The notes under the pieces were generated by a model. The model was not told the DNA's origin. It ran no database searches and saw only the letters and a program-made list of their open reading frames with translations. Source: Dasypus novemcinctus (taxonomy: Eukaryota; Chordata; Mammalia; Cingulata; Dasypodidae). From it: 64,000 bases of DNA. The DNA lies in the NCBI RefSeq assembly GCF_030445035.2, contig NC_080677.1, positions 114,569,263 through 114,633,262 on the forward strand, in the 5' to 3' direction. A program made the translations under genes and the position numbers. Positions 11,715 to 23,829 of the stretch are shown in pieces. How positions within the stretch are numbered: the first letter of the stretch is position 1; every line of letters starts with the position of its first letter.

Positions 11715-12314
11715 GAATAAGCCAGGACCCGGACCAGGGCAACACCTTGTAATAAGAGCCTCCTCATTGAGACTTAGCTAGGTCCCTTATTTCTTCTTTT
11801 CTTGCAAGGTATCCCCACCCTAGTGAAGCCCAAAGTCAGTTGTTTGAATGCCAGAGAACATCCTGTTCCTGAACATTGAATGATGAATAGCCCAGCTCTC
11901 AGAACTGTCACTAAGTCACACACTAAGCCTGCAGTAATTAGTTCAAAATTTGCTCCCAAACCAATGACCATTCAGGGGAACACAGATAGGTCACTTAACA
12001 CATAAGGAATAATACAGACAACTCAACTCCTAAATGGTTTTGGAAGGAACAAAGAAAAATTCTCTGTGGGGAGGGTTGCATTTATGTTTGGATCAGGTGT
12101 AGTCAGGGATGCTTTAAAAGGAGGTAGGCTGGGAGGAATAGGAAAGTGGCTGAGAGGAGAATGGGAGGAGTGGTGGTAATGAAGGTTCAGAGATAAGTTA
12201 AGCACCTGCTCTCCCTTTTGGATTGCCCTCAAGTGTCCCCATTGAAGTGACTCATAGTAAAATTTAAAGCATACTTCTGTGGGGTAAAACCATTTCATGG
12301 TCCCAGTGGGTGGC
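11715..12314. other. No gene recognised
   Basis: Intergenic DNA between the HAL1-like element and a SINE. No exon or named repeat seen. Confidence 0.45.
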
Positions 12315-12691
12315 TTTTTTTTTTTTTTTTTTTAAAGATGTATTTATTTATTTAATTTCCCCCCCTCCCCTGGTTGTCTGTTCTTGGTGTCTATTTGCTG
12401 CGTCTTGTTTCTTTGTCCGCTTCTGTTGTCGTCAGCGGCACGGGAAGTGTGGGCGGCGCCATTCCTGGGCAGGCTGCTCTTTCTTTTCACGCTGGGCGGC
12501 TTTCCTCACGGGCGCACTCCTTGCGCGTGGGGCTCCCCCACGCGGGGGACACCCTTGCGTGGCACGACACTCCTTGCGCGCATCAGCACTGCGCATGGCC
12601 AGCTCCACACGGGTCAAGGAGGCCCGGGGTTTGAACCGCGGACCTCCCATATGGTAGACGGACGCCCTAACCACTGGGCCAAAGTCCGTTT
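12315..12691 (-). mobile_element. DAS-type SINE (young subfamily)
   Basis: Reverse copy with a pure T tail at 12315-12333 and head ggacgccctaaccactgggc at the right. Body nearly the same as the copy at 61130-61507. A clear target-site duplication was not found, unlike the other young copies. Confidence 0.9.
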
Positions 12692-12699
12692 GTCGATTT

Positions 12700-14380
12700 T
12701 AGAGTTGATTTCACATTTTCTTCCATGACTGCTACCTGGAAAAGAGATAGGGCAGTGGCTTCACTCAATTTCAGGCCTGGCCAACTGAAGGTGAAACATA
12801 TCTATATTCTAACTTGGTGACATCCATGACATCATTGAGGTCCCTTGGGATGTTTCATAATAGAATCATTCCTCAGGTTTTCTTCCAAGAAATATGTTTC
12901 CTTGCAATACTGGAAGGGTTTCTCTTTCATCATTAGTTCTATTAATCTGGCCGAGTTCTCTGAGTCTCTCTAAAGAATCCCAGTGCCCTGGTTTGTACTC
13001 TCCTTTCAGCTTCTAAATCAAGGCAGATTCAGGCCACTCTGGGCTCTGAGGTTGCCTTTTGATGCTGAGTGGATGCCAGCTAACAGGCAGTGCGGTGCTG
13101 ACATATCCCTGTGGTGGGGGATGGAAGAAGGACAGTTCTGAGTTTGGAGTCACTGCTGAGGTGAACAAACACCCATGCAAATACATGTGAGCCTCTCTCT
13201 GAGCAGGAGAGCCATGCCAGAGACTGTGTCCCTCAACTCTCCTATGCAGTCTTTGTCCCAGTAATTCGTGAGCTCTCTAAGGATGACTTCCATGGAGCAG
13301 TAACTGCCTCTCATCAGCAGTGCCATCATCTTGGCCACCTCCATCTTCTTTGCTGTGTGCTTCCTTTAGGAGAAGGTGCCTAAACTCTAAAGTTGCTTAC
13401 TCTGTAAGTGTCCCAGACCACTGAGTATGTACCAGCTTGGGCTGACCATTTGGTTGGATGGGACCCAGATAAGGCAGAGGAACCAAGCTAACAGCACTCC
13501 TTCTTCGGAGTACTCATGACCACCTCTAAGCTCATCCTATTTATAGGGGATAGAGTGGGATGACAGGAAAAGGCTAGAGCTGGGGAACTTCTGGCTGTAG
13601 GAAACAGCTGCAAGAGGCGAGTTCAATCAGAGAGCCTCCCCCTATTCTAATCTTACCACTGAGGTCAAATGGGGTTGCTGTGTGGTAACTAGCACATGAA
13701 GACTGAAACCCACGAGTGGGCTCCTAGCCAGCATTCTCTCAATTGATCCAGGCAATTCCTTCCCTGTTCTCAAGTTAGGAAGGGGGAGGAGTGTTCTTTG
13801 AATTATCACCATACAGTCTGCTAGAACCCTATGTGAGATGGAGCAAGGGTAGCAGCGACACCTAGTGGAGAAATAGACACTAGCTCCCTTCTACTTAGAG
13901 ACAGGAATTGCCCTGGCCCTCCTTTCAGCCATAACTCTGAACAGATCACATCTTCCTGCCCTTGGGCTTGAGTTCTGTCCATGGTGCTGAGCATTCTAGG
14001 GTGGAAGAAAGGGCAGGCTGGATTGGAAGGCAATGGAAGAAGGGACTGACATCTGCTGTTCTACGGGTCTCAAAACTACAGCTCACATTACCGCTAATCA
14101 CACATAACTTCCCAAGTCTCTAAGGTTTTTTCCCCTTAACCAAGACCCAAATATTGGCCTTATCAAAGGATCTATCATGCTTCCTCTTCCAAGGAATGAG
14201 CAAGGAGAGAAAGGATATTGTTCTCAATCTACAAAGCCAATTTACATCAGAAACCTAAAAGAGAACTTCTGCTTCGGGGCTAAGTTTAATCATGCCTATT
14301 AAATCAGTATTCCTTCATTCTTCGCACTCTTCTGCCCTTCCTTCTAGCCAGGCAGCCATTTACCTAAAGCACATTATATA
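12700..14380. other. Unique-looking intergenic sequence
   Basis: No recognised repeat or exon. A 64-codon minus-strand frame at 13150-13344 starts MEVAKMMALLMRGSYCSMEV and could be chance or part of a decayed processed copy; I do not recognise it. Confidence 0.4.
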
Positions 14381-15330
14381 GCAATTATGTTCCTTACTCT
14401 GTTTTCAGCATTGTGCCCGTTGATAGTTATATCACGGATACACATGGTGATATAGAAGAAGAGGTATACGTGATCCCTGTGCTCATGAAACTCACATTGT
14501 AGTGGGAAAGACAGACATTAATCAAATAATTTCAATTGTGATAAGAGCTTTGGAGGAGAGATGAGTAGTGCTATGACACTTTATTATAAGAGGATTTTAT
14601 CTAATCAAGGAAGTCAGGAAGATTACTTTCCCTGAGAAATTAATGACAGTGACATATGTTGGCGAATTGAGAATTTTTCAGGGAGAAGAACCAACTTATG
14701 CAAAGGTCCAGGGGCAGCAGAAAGTCTGGGATATTTAAAGAACTGAAAGAAGAGTGGAGTAAGAAGGAAGGTAGTACAAGTTGAGTCAGAAGAAGTGGGC
14801 AGGGGCCATATTGTGCAGGGCATTCTCAGCCACATTAAGGGTTTTGTTTTTCATCTGAACAGCAACGGAAAGTCACTGATCTATTTTAAATAAGGAGGTG
14901 ATGTGAGCAGGTTTATGTTACAGAAAGATTATTCTGCCTGATGCTACATGGAGAATGGACTGGAAAGGGGAAGGATGGATGTGGAGAGACCATGAAGGAG
15001 GTTCTTTAGGAGTCCGGGTGATAAGAGAGTGGCTTAGGCTAAAGTGACAATGAAGATGGATAAAAATAAATGGAATTAAGAGCCATTTAGAGGGTAAAAT
15101 CAGCTGAATTTGATGATCCACTGGACATGAGTAGAGGAGAAGGAAGTATTAGGGATGATACAGGCTTCCAGTGTGCTTGATGTGATGAAAAGTGGTGCTT
15201 TTTATTGAGTTAGGAAAAACTGGAAAAGGACCAGGTTAGGAGCAGAACATGAGTGTAGTCACTGGGTTCAAGGAGACTTTAAGACATCCAAGTAGGGATG
15301 TTAAAGAGGCAGACACACATACAGAAGACT
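14380..15330 (+). repeat. Ancient interspersed repeat, family not resolved
   Basis: The text follows the order of a widespread ancient mammalian repeat. It begins tgctcatgaaactcacattg and passes through ccatattgtgcagggcattc and gatgtgagcaggtttatgtt. Divergence is high. I can see the repeat character but cannot name the subfamily safely (a LINE-type origin is likely). Confidence 0.5.
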
Positions 15331-18257
15331 CCCCACGAAAAGGCTGGGGATGTCAATTTTGAGAATCAACTCTATAAATGCTAAGTGAGGTCATAGGCAT
15401 TGGTGATAAGGCTCTTGGAAAGAGTAACAGAAGGAGGAGTGGACAGTTACATCTTAGGAGGAACCTCAAGGTGCCTTCCCTGAAGGTACATATTTCACAA
15501 CAGGGACAGCAGGTGGGAGGAGGGGAGAACCATGTCTCCTGCTGCCTAGGCTTGCAGTCACTGTAGTCCCACCTGATTCTAGAATTGTTGGACCAGACCC
15601 TTGAGAGTAAGGAGAGAAAGCAGGGACCAGACAGAAAGGCACTACTGCTGTGAGGACATGACCTCTGAGGCCAGGCTCTTCCTTCCATCCCCACCTTGCT
15701 TTGGTGGAACAGCCCCTTGCTGGGGTTCTCTCCAGGCAAGACCTCTGGAGCTTCATGAGCTCCTGATCAAGCCTAAATGGGAGGGGAAGGAGCTGCACAA
15801 CTGCCACATTCTCCTCCCCAGCTTGTCAAGCTGGGGGTGAAGGAGGGGGTCCATTCATGTGCTGAAATTCACCCTCTTGGAAGGCAGGCCAGAGGCTTGT
15901 AGTCCCTGATGCACGTGCTGAGCTGGAGGATTCCCTCCACGGGTTGCCTTTCTCAGGAGCCCCTTGGAACCAGGCCTGGACCCCAGACTGCCTCTCCCAG
16001 ACCAGTCTTGCATCTTTCTGTCCTCCATGTACTACCCAGGGAGGCTGTCCCACACAGCAGGAAGAGCCCACTTCTCTGGCCTGGTGCTAAAGAGGCACTT
16101 GGGGCTTAAGGCCAAGGATGCCAGGGGTCAGGTAGCCACCTCCCTGGCCCACTCTGTGCCCTTTATCCCATCACCCTCACCAGCTCTGATAACTGGGACT
16201 TTCAGAGGTTATGCCTTAAGATGAATCACTCCCTAGTCTCCAGGGATCCAAAGTCATGAGATCTATACTAGGGGCCAGTGTGGGTCATGCAGGGGCTAAA
16301 TTGCCTTTTTAAATTTTAAGGCCAGGCAACAGAGAGATGAGGATGCTGGGTCGAGTACAGACACTGGATTAAGAACCATTTTCTTCCATTCACATTTTTG
16401 TCAGCCCTCCATGGATCTTCTCCCTTTCAGAGACTCTTCCTCCAGGGTTGGCCTTCATTTAGTATCCCTAACACACACTCAACCACCGCTGCAGAGGTGG
16501 GCTTTGCTCCTTGAAGCAGCCTCCTTGCCCCCCCAGCCCCCCGACTCCCTACCTCGGAGTTCCCCCTGGTTCCTTCCCTCCAGCCAGGTTCACAGGGGCA
16601 TCTGGGCTTTGAGCAAGTATCTTCCCCTCATTGCTCATCCTCAACTTCTCAGAAGGAAAGGAAACTCCTTTTTCTTACTCCCTTTTTGTGCCTAGGAACT
16701 GGTTACCTGGATTTGATTTGCCATGACAACAGTGAGACAATGAGAGCTGACCTCGTTCCTATACCCTATCAAGGCCTTTGACTACTTGGTAAATGGCTTC
16801 ATGGTGATGGTGGGTTGAGGGGACGAAGGAGTGTTTGGCTAGAAAATGACTGAAATAGGTAGCAAAATCCTGCTCTTATTAGCGCTTGTCATCTATTAGT
16901 AAAAGTAGGAAAAAAGGCAGTGAAGAGACATGGCTCAAGACAGAGCATTCATCCCCCAGGCCAGTGATGACTAAGGGAAGGGGCCTGAACTCTCCTAGGG
17001 AAAAGAAGTAGCATTTATGTCTGAAGGGCATGTAAGTGGGCAGATAGATGCAAAGCCAAGGTCTAGCTTTCTTCACCTAGCCAGGGCCCTAACTCATTCT
17101 CATCCAGGATCCCTCACATTTCCTTCCTTCCTCCCTCTTTCTTGGCAGCAGTCCAGAGAAGTCACTTCAAGCCAATGGAGCCAGAGTCTCTCCCCAAGGA
17201 AGCTTGCCCCAGGTGCACCTAACTGCAGCTCCAACATGTGTTCATCTGCAGCAGAAGCCAAAGATCTACCCTTGCTGCTCATGTCTCATAAGACACACCT
17301 CCCCAGAGACATGAGGAAGAGAATTTCATAAAAAAGCTCAGTTTACTCTAAGGATTAACGAGGAATTAGATGACACTCTTTCCTTACAAATCTTACAAAG
17401 AAGACAAGCTACCTGCCATTACATAGGAGTAATTTGAGGACAGGGCTACTCTGAGGACTGCCCAACCACAGTGTTTGCAAGGCCTAGGGCTTGAGTAGAA
17501 AGGGAGACCTACATACCATGTATCTATTGAAAAGCTATAAATCAAGCTAACAAACTGTTATACAAAAATGTCTATCATCCTGCCTGCACAAATACACCTT
17601 CAAAACAATCTTATTGCTTGTTTGAATTTATAATTCTCTGAATCCAAGGATTCTGTGCTCAAATGAGGTGGCACAGTGAGAACAAGCTTCAGCTCACAAC
17701 TTACTGCCTTCTTTCCCCATCGTTGGCTCCATCCCTCACCATGAAGGCCTTGCATGCATGCAAGTGGATGTCCCAGTCTACATACCCAAGCTCTGTCTAA
17801 ACAAACACACACAGTAAACATCAGCCCTTGGCCACCCATCAGTCCTAAGGGTGAACCCTGGAGAAGAGGCCTGCTAAGCTCTGGAATTCCAGGATTTTGG
17901 AATGAGAGTATGGTCTAGAAGGGGGATGTGAACTCCTGATTGGCATGTCCTTTTGGTCCCATAGACTCTTTGCCTTGTGGTAAGGGGGGGTCCAACCAGT
18001 GGAGGGCCAGAGCAGGTCCTTCTAGTCAGTCTCAGGGTGCTACTGGGTAGAGGCAGCATGATCATTCACTCTCTCCTCTACTGACAAGTGATTAACTGGT
18101 GGGCCTACGCGTCTCAGTAATGTTGTCCTTGTGTCTCCCTGCCCAAGTTCCCCCTCTTGGCCCTGTTTTCCTGCACTCATCAGTCAGACCCAATCAAGAA
18201 AAAAGGGCACAGTCATGTTAGATCATTTGCAAAGGTGGAGATGGGATATAGGGGAAC
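15331..18257. other. No gene recognised
   Basis: GC-richer intergenic sequence. Overlapping open frames occur on both strands near 15353-16224, 16411-16695 and 17017-17331. None has a recognisable domain, and none is supported by a pair of consistent splice sites. STRA8, the neighbour expected on this side of CNOT4 in other mammals, was not recognised. Confidence 0.4.
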
Positions 18258-18694
18258 TGTATTAGCCAGGGTTCTCTAGAGAAACAGAACCAACAGGAGA
18301 TACCAGTAAATATGAGATTTTCTCATGCAGCTGTGGGGGTGCCCGCACCTTGTCTTACATGGGGGTGTAAAAATCCAAATTCTATAGGGCAAGCTGCAAG
18401 CCAGGAACTCCAATAAAGGTCCTTGATGAGTTCCCCAGGAGAAGCTGCCTATCTTGACATGGAGAAGAGAATTCTCTCTCTGAATGCTGAAATCACTTCT
18501 CCTTTTAAGGCCTTCAACTATTTGGATGAGATGTCTCTCACTGCTGACAATCTCCTCAGTTGATTGTAGATGTAGTCAACTCACTGATGATTAAAGTCCA
18601 CGAAATATCTTTGTGGTATAATTAGCCCAGTGGTTGCTTGACCAATCAATTGAGCACTATTACCTGGCCAAGTTGACAATGAACCTAACCATCA
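18258..18694 (-). mobile_element. ERVL-type solo LTR
   Basis: On the minus strand it starts TGATGGTTAGGTTCATTG and ends AACCCTGGCTAATACA, 437 bp. It is the same family as the 3' LTR of the provirus at 32498-32947 (shared ccttttaaggccttcaac and tccccaggagaagctg text) and in the same orientation. Flanking bases do not show a clear duplication. Confidence 0.8.
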
Positions 18695-20360
18695 AAAAAA
18701 ATATAATGGACATGTAGTAACCCAGGGCTAGTAACAGTGAAGAAACAGTTACCACCCTTAGACCTGAAGACAAGGGAAGGGAAAGGGTCCTGGATGCTGG
18801 AGGAAAGAGTCATGCAGAGCAGGATAACATGAGAAATGTGATGACCTTAGGGCTGAAGCCCATCCAAGATGCCTCATAAATAGGGAGCCAGGAGAGTAGA
18901 GATCATGGTCTCACTCTCCTCCCTCCCACTATTTATCTGTTGGTGCTACCCACTGGTCAACCTCCACTGGAGCCAGAGGGCACCTGTTCATGTAGCCCAT
19001 ACAGATCACTCATCCGTGGCAGAGATTAGGAAGGAGAAGGGTAACGTATGGATCTGGAGGGGCAAAAGGGGAACACCTAGCACAGGCACACCAAATAATG
19101 ACTCAGACCAAAATGATTAGGAGCAAAAGATTGGAAGATGAGCATTTACAGACAAAGTTTGCTCTCATAAGCAATTAAAACTGAAGTCTTGGTAATATGT
19201 GCATGTTCAGTATTATGCTACATAGTGACTGTACATAACTGGCATGCAGCTCACGTAGATAATGCTACAAGAATGTTTTCCAACTCCAAAAGGTGAAGAG
19301 TCTGCTCGAAGACATCCAGTCAAGTGTAACATTGAGTCTAGAACCCAGGTGACTGCCTCATAGCCCGTGGCTTTCCCCACAACACACACCTCTCCAGGAG
19401 TGGCAAATGAAGTAAAAAACAGGGGCACAAGAAGGGGGAACAAGTTGGGGAAGTGGGGAAATGGGACAAGGTTTTATGCACATTGGTAATGAAGGAACAT
19501 CGGAGTGGAAATTGCCAGCCAGCAGCTGGATATGCAGGACTATGTATAGCATAGAAAAATGTCTCCTTTTCCCTGAGCATCAGCACCAGATGTAGGAGAT
19601 ATCTCTATCTCCTCCCCAAAGAAGCTGACTTAGGGACCAGCCAGTCACATGAAGGCTGGGGAACCACATTCTAAGAAGGAGCATATACCTATTTCCTTTT
19701 CCTACCCACTTCTCCCACCCTGACTACTGCTCTACATACCCTTTGCCTTCTTTATACTATCAGCCCACTAAAAAGACTATTATACTTTGCTTAGTTTATC
19801 TAAAACTTAATAATGGGCAGTATATACCTACAAGGACCAGATTCAAAAATAAAGATCATAAAACTTAAAAGGACAACATTGAGAAAATTAAAAGACATGA
19901 AGACCAGAGGGAATATGGGCTGTTTAAATGTAAATCCTACACAGCTTTCCATTGAAATGTCCTCTAATCTGAGAGCATTATGTACCAGTAAGAAATTAAT
20001 TTTTCTGCATATCTGACATGAAGTGTAGTCCAAAGAGCTGTTCTCTCAGTCTGTGAGTTAGCTCAGCCCATGAACAAATACCCACAAGGCTCATCTTGAG
20101 CAATGTTGATCTGAATGGGAAATGTGCTAGATTTCTCATCATTACTGGCAGATTTCATAATTAACTTGCTAATACTGTCACTGTTTTAGAGTGAAGACAT
20201 ATCTATAGCATGTTTAGGGGCTTGTACTAAGAACACACCTGTCACTGAGCCAGTCTGCTGTCATGCATGACTTGAATGTGAGCACCGTGGATCACCACAG
20301 GTTAGGAACCCTGCCCTTGTAAGGCATCCAGGAGAATCCCACCTCACTTCTGTAGGGTTC
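18695..20360. other. No gene recognised
   Basis: Intergenic DNA with no named repeat seen. Short open frames near 18905-19120, 19213-19586 and 19800-20033 carry no recognisable domain. Confidence 0.45.
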
Positions 20361-20631
20361 TTTGACTGCGGTCACCCCTCGGGCTGAAGTGTGGTTTGCT
20401 GGCCTGGCGAGGGGCGGTGGCCGCGGTAGGCCTATTCCAAACCGCTGCCCCCATAATAGGGTGGTTGGTCGGGCCCACCGCCACCCCTGAAGGAAGCTCG
20501 GCATGGGCGCAGAGTGCCCTCGGGTCTCCCCTTCTCAGCAGCCATGCTTCCGCGGCCGCCCCTCCTCCCGGATGGCGCCACACGATGCCTTGTGGGGCGG
20601 CACCCTTCTTCTTTCTCCCTGCGCAGGCGCA

Positions 20632-20796
20632 GGGCGGAAAAATCCAGTCTGCCCTTTTCCCTCCCCCCGACAGCAGCAACAGCCAGGCGTGGGCGGAAAA
20701 ATCCAGTCTGTCCTTTTTCCTCCCCCCGACAGCAGCAATAGCCAGGCGTGGGCGGGAAACTCCAGTCTGCCCTCTACCCCAGCAACAGCAGCCACC
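20632..20796 (+). repeat. 59-bp tandem array in LTR U3 (2.8 units)
   Basis: Units start at 20632, 20691 and 20750 with gggcggaaaaatccag, gggcggaaaaatccag and gggcgggaaactccag. The period is exactly 59. The third unit is more diverged and truncated. The position upstream of the CCAAT and TATA boxes is where retroviral enhancer repeats sit. Confidence 0.9.
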
Positions 20797-20896
20797 AATC
20801 CCTAAACCCTGCCACTTCCCCCAGCAACAGCAACAGCCAATCCCTAATCACCACCCCTCCCCGGTCCAGTACCGCCCACTGACCTTTCTCCGGCAA

Positions 20897-20973
20897 CCAA
20901 TCAGAACAGGGCGTGGCTTTGACCAATCAGCCTTCCCCAGCCCCTATAAAACTGTTGCCTCTCCCTCAATAAA
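20897..20973 (+). promoter_or_regulatory. LTR core promoter and polyadenylation signal
   Basis: Two CCAAT boxes, an Sp1/KLF-like GGGCGTGGC, TATAAAA at 20945-20951 and AATAAA 17 bp further on at 20968-20973. The AATAAA lies close to where the cap site would fall, as in LTRs with a short R region. Whether it is active cannot be told from sequence. Confidence 0.75.
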
Positions 20974-21157
20974 GTTGGACTTGCGTGCTTACCTTGTCTC
21001 CGCGGTAGTTCTTCTGCCGTGCGCCCTCCAGTCCTGAGAGCCCCCGACAAGGGCCTGGCCTCCCTTGTCCCCAGTTCGTCGCCTGCTTCTCCGGGTGACC
21101 CCCTCGTCGCCGGCTTCGCTGGGCGACCCCGTCAACCGAACCGTGCAACCCCTGTGA

Positions 21158-21249
21158 GACCGACCCCTCGTCTGCTGCCGGACCGACCCCTCGTCCCAAG
21201 CGGGACCGATCCCTCGTCCCAAGCGGGACCAACCCCTCGTCCGCAGCCA
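21158..21249 (+). repeat. 23-bp tandem array in LTR U5 (4 units)
   Basis: Four head-to-tail units begin at 21158, 21181, 21204 and 21227, each starting gacc and containing the core cctcgtc. Units two and three differ at one base. Degenerate relatives of the unit precede the array from about 21096. Confidence 0.9.
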
Positions 21250-21649
21250 GACCCCACCTCTACTGACCGAGCAAACCGTCGCATTTGACCCATATCCTCT
21301 TCCCTCCTCCTCTGCCCCAGAGGTTTCAGATCACCTCCTGGACTTAACAGACCCATTAACCAACACCATGGCCCCAAGAAGACAGCTAGAAGTGCTTAGT
21401 AGATTGGGATATGGAGGCCAGAAACCAGATAAACCATGAGACCTCAAAGCCTCAGAGAGAAAGGATTAAGTGACTTGGCTGGTCAACATCCTATGCTAGG
21501 GAGTTGTAAACTGAGTCCCAGCATGGATTAGCAAGTTTTCTGTATTCCCCAGTTCGACAGAACATCCCTGGCTCTAGCCAATCATCTGGCAAATGGGTAC
21601 CCTAGTCACAAAAAGAACCGAGTAAGACTGTGCTAGAACTGGAAAGAAT

Positions 21650-21800
21650 TTTCCAAATCACTTAATCCAAACGCTTGATTTTATCTGTGAGGAAACTGAA
21701 GTCCAAAAAAGCAAAATGACTTAGGACTTTTTCAGGGTCACCCAGCTGGTTAGAGGCTAAATGGAAGTAGGATCCAGGTTTCCAATACCCAGTGTATCAC
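21650..21800 (-). repeat. MIR or related relic
   Basis: Antisense pattern tctgtgaggaaactgaagtc, then cagggtcacccagctggtta and aggatccaggtttcc. This is typical MIR 3' half text; boundaries approximate. Confidence 0.6.
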
Positions 21801-22059
21801 ATGTAACAATATTGATCATGACCACTGAATAAACAAAGTTTAGGTTCTGACTGAGGGTCAAGAAAATATTTTTTTTTATACAAAGAGGAGTGCATCATTA
21901 GCATTATTGAAGGGTTTCTCTGAAAAAACAAAGGGAGCATTCCACTGAAATATGACCCATTTTTACTATTTTATGTATAATTGCAAAGAGAGGACTCAAC
22001 TTGGTGTTCCATCTTCTTTAATTCAAGAAACTCTCATTTAAATTTCCAAATTTCCAAAT

Positions 22060-23290
22060 CTAACCCCTTTCAGTCTTCATCCTAATTAGTCTCCAACAAC
22101 ATTTGACATAGTCAACCACCACATTCTTTTCTCTCTTAGCTTCCAGGAACCAGTTATTCTTGGTTCTTATTTTCTCTATATTTCTGCTCAGTCTTGCTAG
22201 TTGATGTTCTCTAAGATACCGCTCATGGCTCTTTTCTTTTTTCTTCTTACTCATACTTTCACTCCTCCCTAAGTAATCTCATTTCTATAATACCCACTCC
22301 TAAAGTGTTATCTCTCCCTCTATCCTCTTTCCTGTGCTCTAGTTTCACGTATATATGTTTGTATATAAACACACAAGTATACTGGACTTCATTAGCTGTA
22401 TTTCAATGGGCACAAACCCCACAAAATCAAACTCATCATCTCTCCTTCCTGAATCAATATGCACACAGTTGTCTAAATCAAAGCTCTCAGGCATCTCTGT
22501 CCCCTTTTCTTCTTTGACCTCTTCCTCCATACAGAAGTCCTTCCAATTACTTATCAGAAATGCATCTTAAATTTAAATTACTCTTTTCTTCTCCAGTCTC
22601 ATTGTCACAATTCAGACATATGTCCTCTGAGTTAGCAAGACTTCTATAATAGCTTTTAAACTGGTTTCATTAATTCTAGTTTTTCTTCTCAATCCTTTTA
22701 TATAGTACAATCCAAATCCCTTTTTTTAAGACACAAAAAAACTTCTATTCTTTCTTGACTGCAAGTCTATACTCCTTAGCACGACAATCAAGGCCCTTCA
22801 TTATCTGGCCACAACCTACCTATCCTGCTTCACCTCCTGCCTCACCTCCAACAATAATCGAATCCCACCACACTACGTGGTATGCCCTTTCACACCTCTC
22901 TCACCCTCTTTGCACAAGCCACTTCTCCTGCTTGGAATGTCATATCCTCTCCATTCTCTGTTCATTACCCATCCCAAATCCCTGTTCGTCACTCAGCAAA
23001 CTCTACTCATCCTTTAAAGCTCAGATTTAATATTCCTTCCCCTTTGAAGTTAGCTAGTATTCTCCACAGCTGAACGAATCCTTCCCTCTACCATGTTACT
23101 ATAGCATTTTGAAAATTTAGGCTTTTTCACTACGCTGTATTTCTCAGTGAAAAAACTTTAAACATATTTATATCAGTCTGCTCTTAGAGCCAGTGATTTC
23201 CTTAATGGTCAGGATCATGTCTTATCATAGTTGGTACTCCAGCTGGCAGGCATTCAATATAGGCATGCTCAATGAATAAACAAAATATTC
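22060..23290 (+). repeat. L2 LINE 3' portion (decayed reverse transcriptase and 3' UTR)
   Basis: Sense-strand L2-like text. The RT region near 22090-22250 translates to fragments such as TFDIVNHHILFSL. It is followed by the region around 22640-22700 and a 3' UTR segment at about 22790-23060 (aaggcccttcattatctggc, then tttgcacaagccacttctcc). Many stops and indels; no function left. Confidence 0.7.
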
Positions 23291-23829
23291 GTCCATGTAT
23301 ACTAAGTTAAAAATCAGCCTTTCTGGGTATATAAGGACATATTAGGTGAAATCAAAAAGTCTTCTTGGGCACAGAATTCCATAATAAACTTTGGAGACCC
23401 CATCACATACTGTAAAGGAACATCTTCCAAAAGGAAAAGCTAGGAAAACAGTTGCTATCACAATATCTAGTTAAGAATGTGGATCTTCTAACGTTAAACA
23501 TAATAAGGGCATTTAGTAAAAGCTGACATCTTGATAATCAGAGGCAATCAAGCGCAAAGCCTTGGCTTTCTCCCAGGAAGATTGTTAACAGCAGAACTCA
23601 AATCCAGAATCTAATTGAACTGAAGGTTCTCTTGAAGGGAAATCGTAGGCACCATTCCCAGGGGAAGTGGGTTTAGAGTGTAATGTGGCCTGTGAAGGCT
23701 GTGTCAGTGCTCCTTGACACTAAAGAAATCCATTAGGCCAAAAACTTAGACCCATGTTCCTAGCGACCAGCCTAAAATTTGGCTGCATTATTTCATGAGA
23801 AGTAAGAAAACATCTTGCAGCATGTTATT

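Larger units (their letters stand above)
20367..21283 (+). mobile_element. Solo LTR, class II (betaretrovirus-like) footprint, CpG-rich
   Basis: The element begins TGCGGTCACC and ends CCGTCGCA, with TG...CA ends and a short TGCG/CGCA terminal inverted repeat. A perfect 6-bp duplication TTTGAC flanks it (20361-20366 and 21284-21289). Length is 917 bp. From left to right it shows three 59-bp tandem units (20632-20796), two CCAAT boxes (20897-20901, 20923-20927) around a GGGCGTGGC box (20909-20917), TATAAAA at 20945-20951, AATAAA at 20968-20973, then a C-rich U5 with four 23-bp repeats (21158-21249). CpG dinucleotides are dense, unlike the rest of the window, which suggests a recent insertion. 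A 6-bp duplication is typical of class II (ERVK-like) integrases. The 213-codon open frame across it is not a gene. Confidence 0.9.

Noticed and set aside
17150-17331. Exon-like block after a pyrimidine-rich stretch ending in cttggcag
   Set aside because: Two frames are open and neither resembles a known protein; no matching donor and neighbouring exon were found. STRA8 was considered from synteny but the sequence does not fit.
20396-21037. 213-codon open frame in a CpG-rich region, at first suggesting a CpG-island gene
   Set aside because: The region is an LTR with exact ends and a 6-bp duplication; the open frame follows from the low stop content of GC-rich DNA and the 59-bp repeats.
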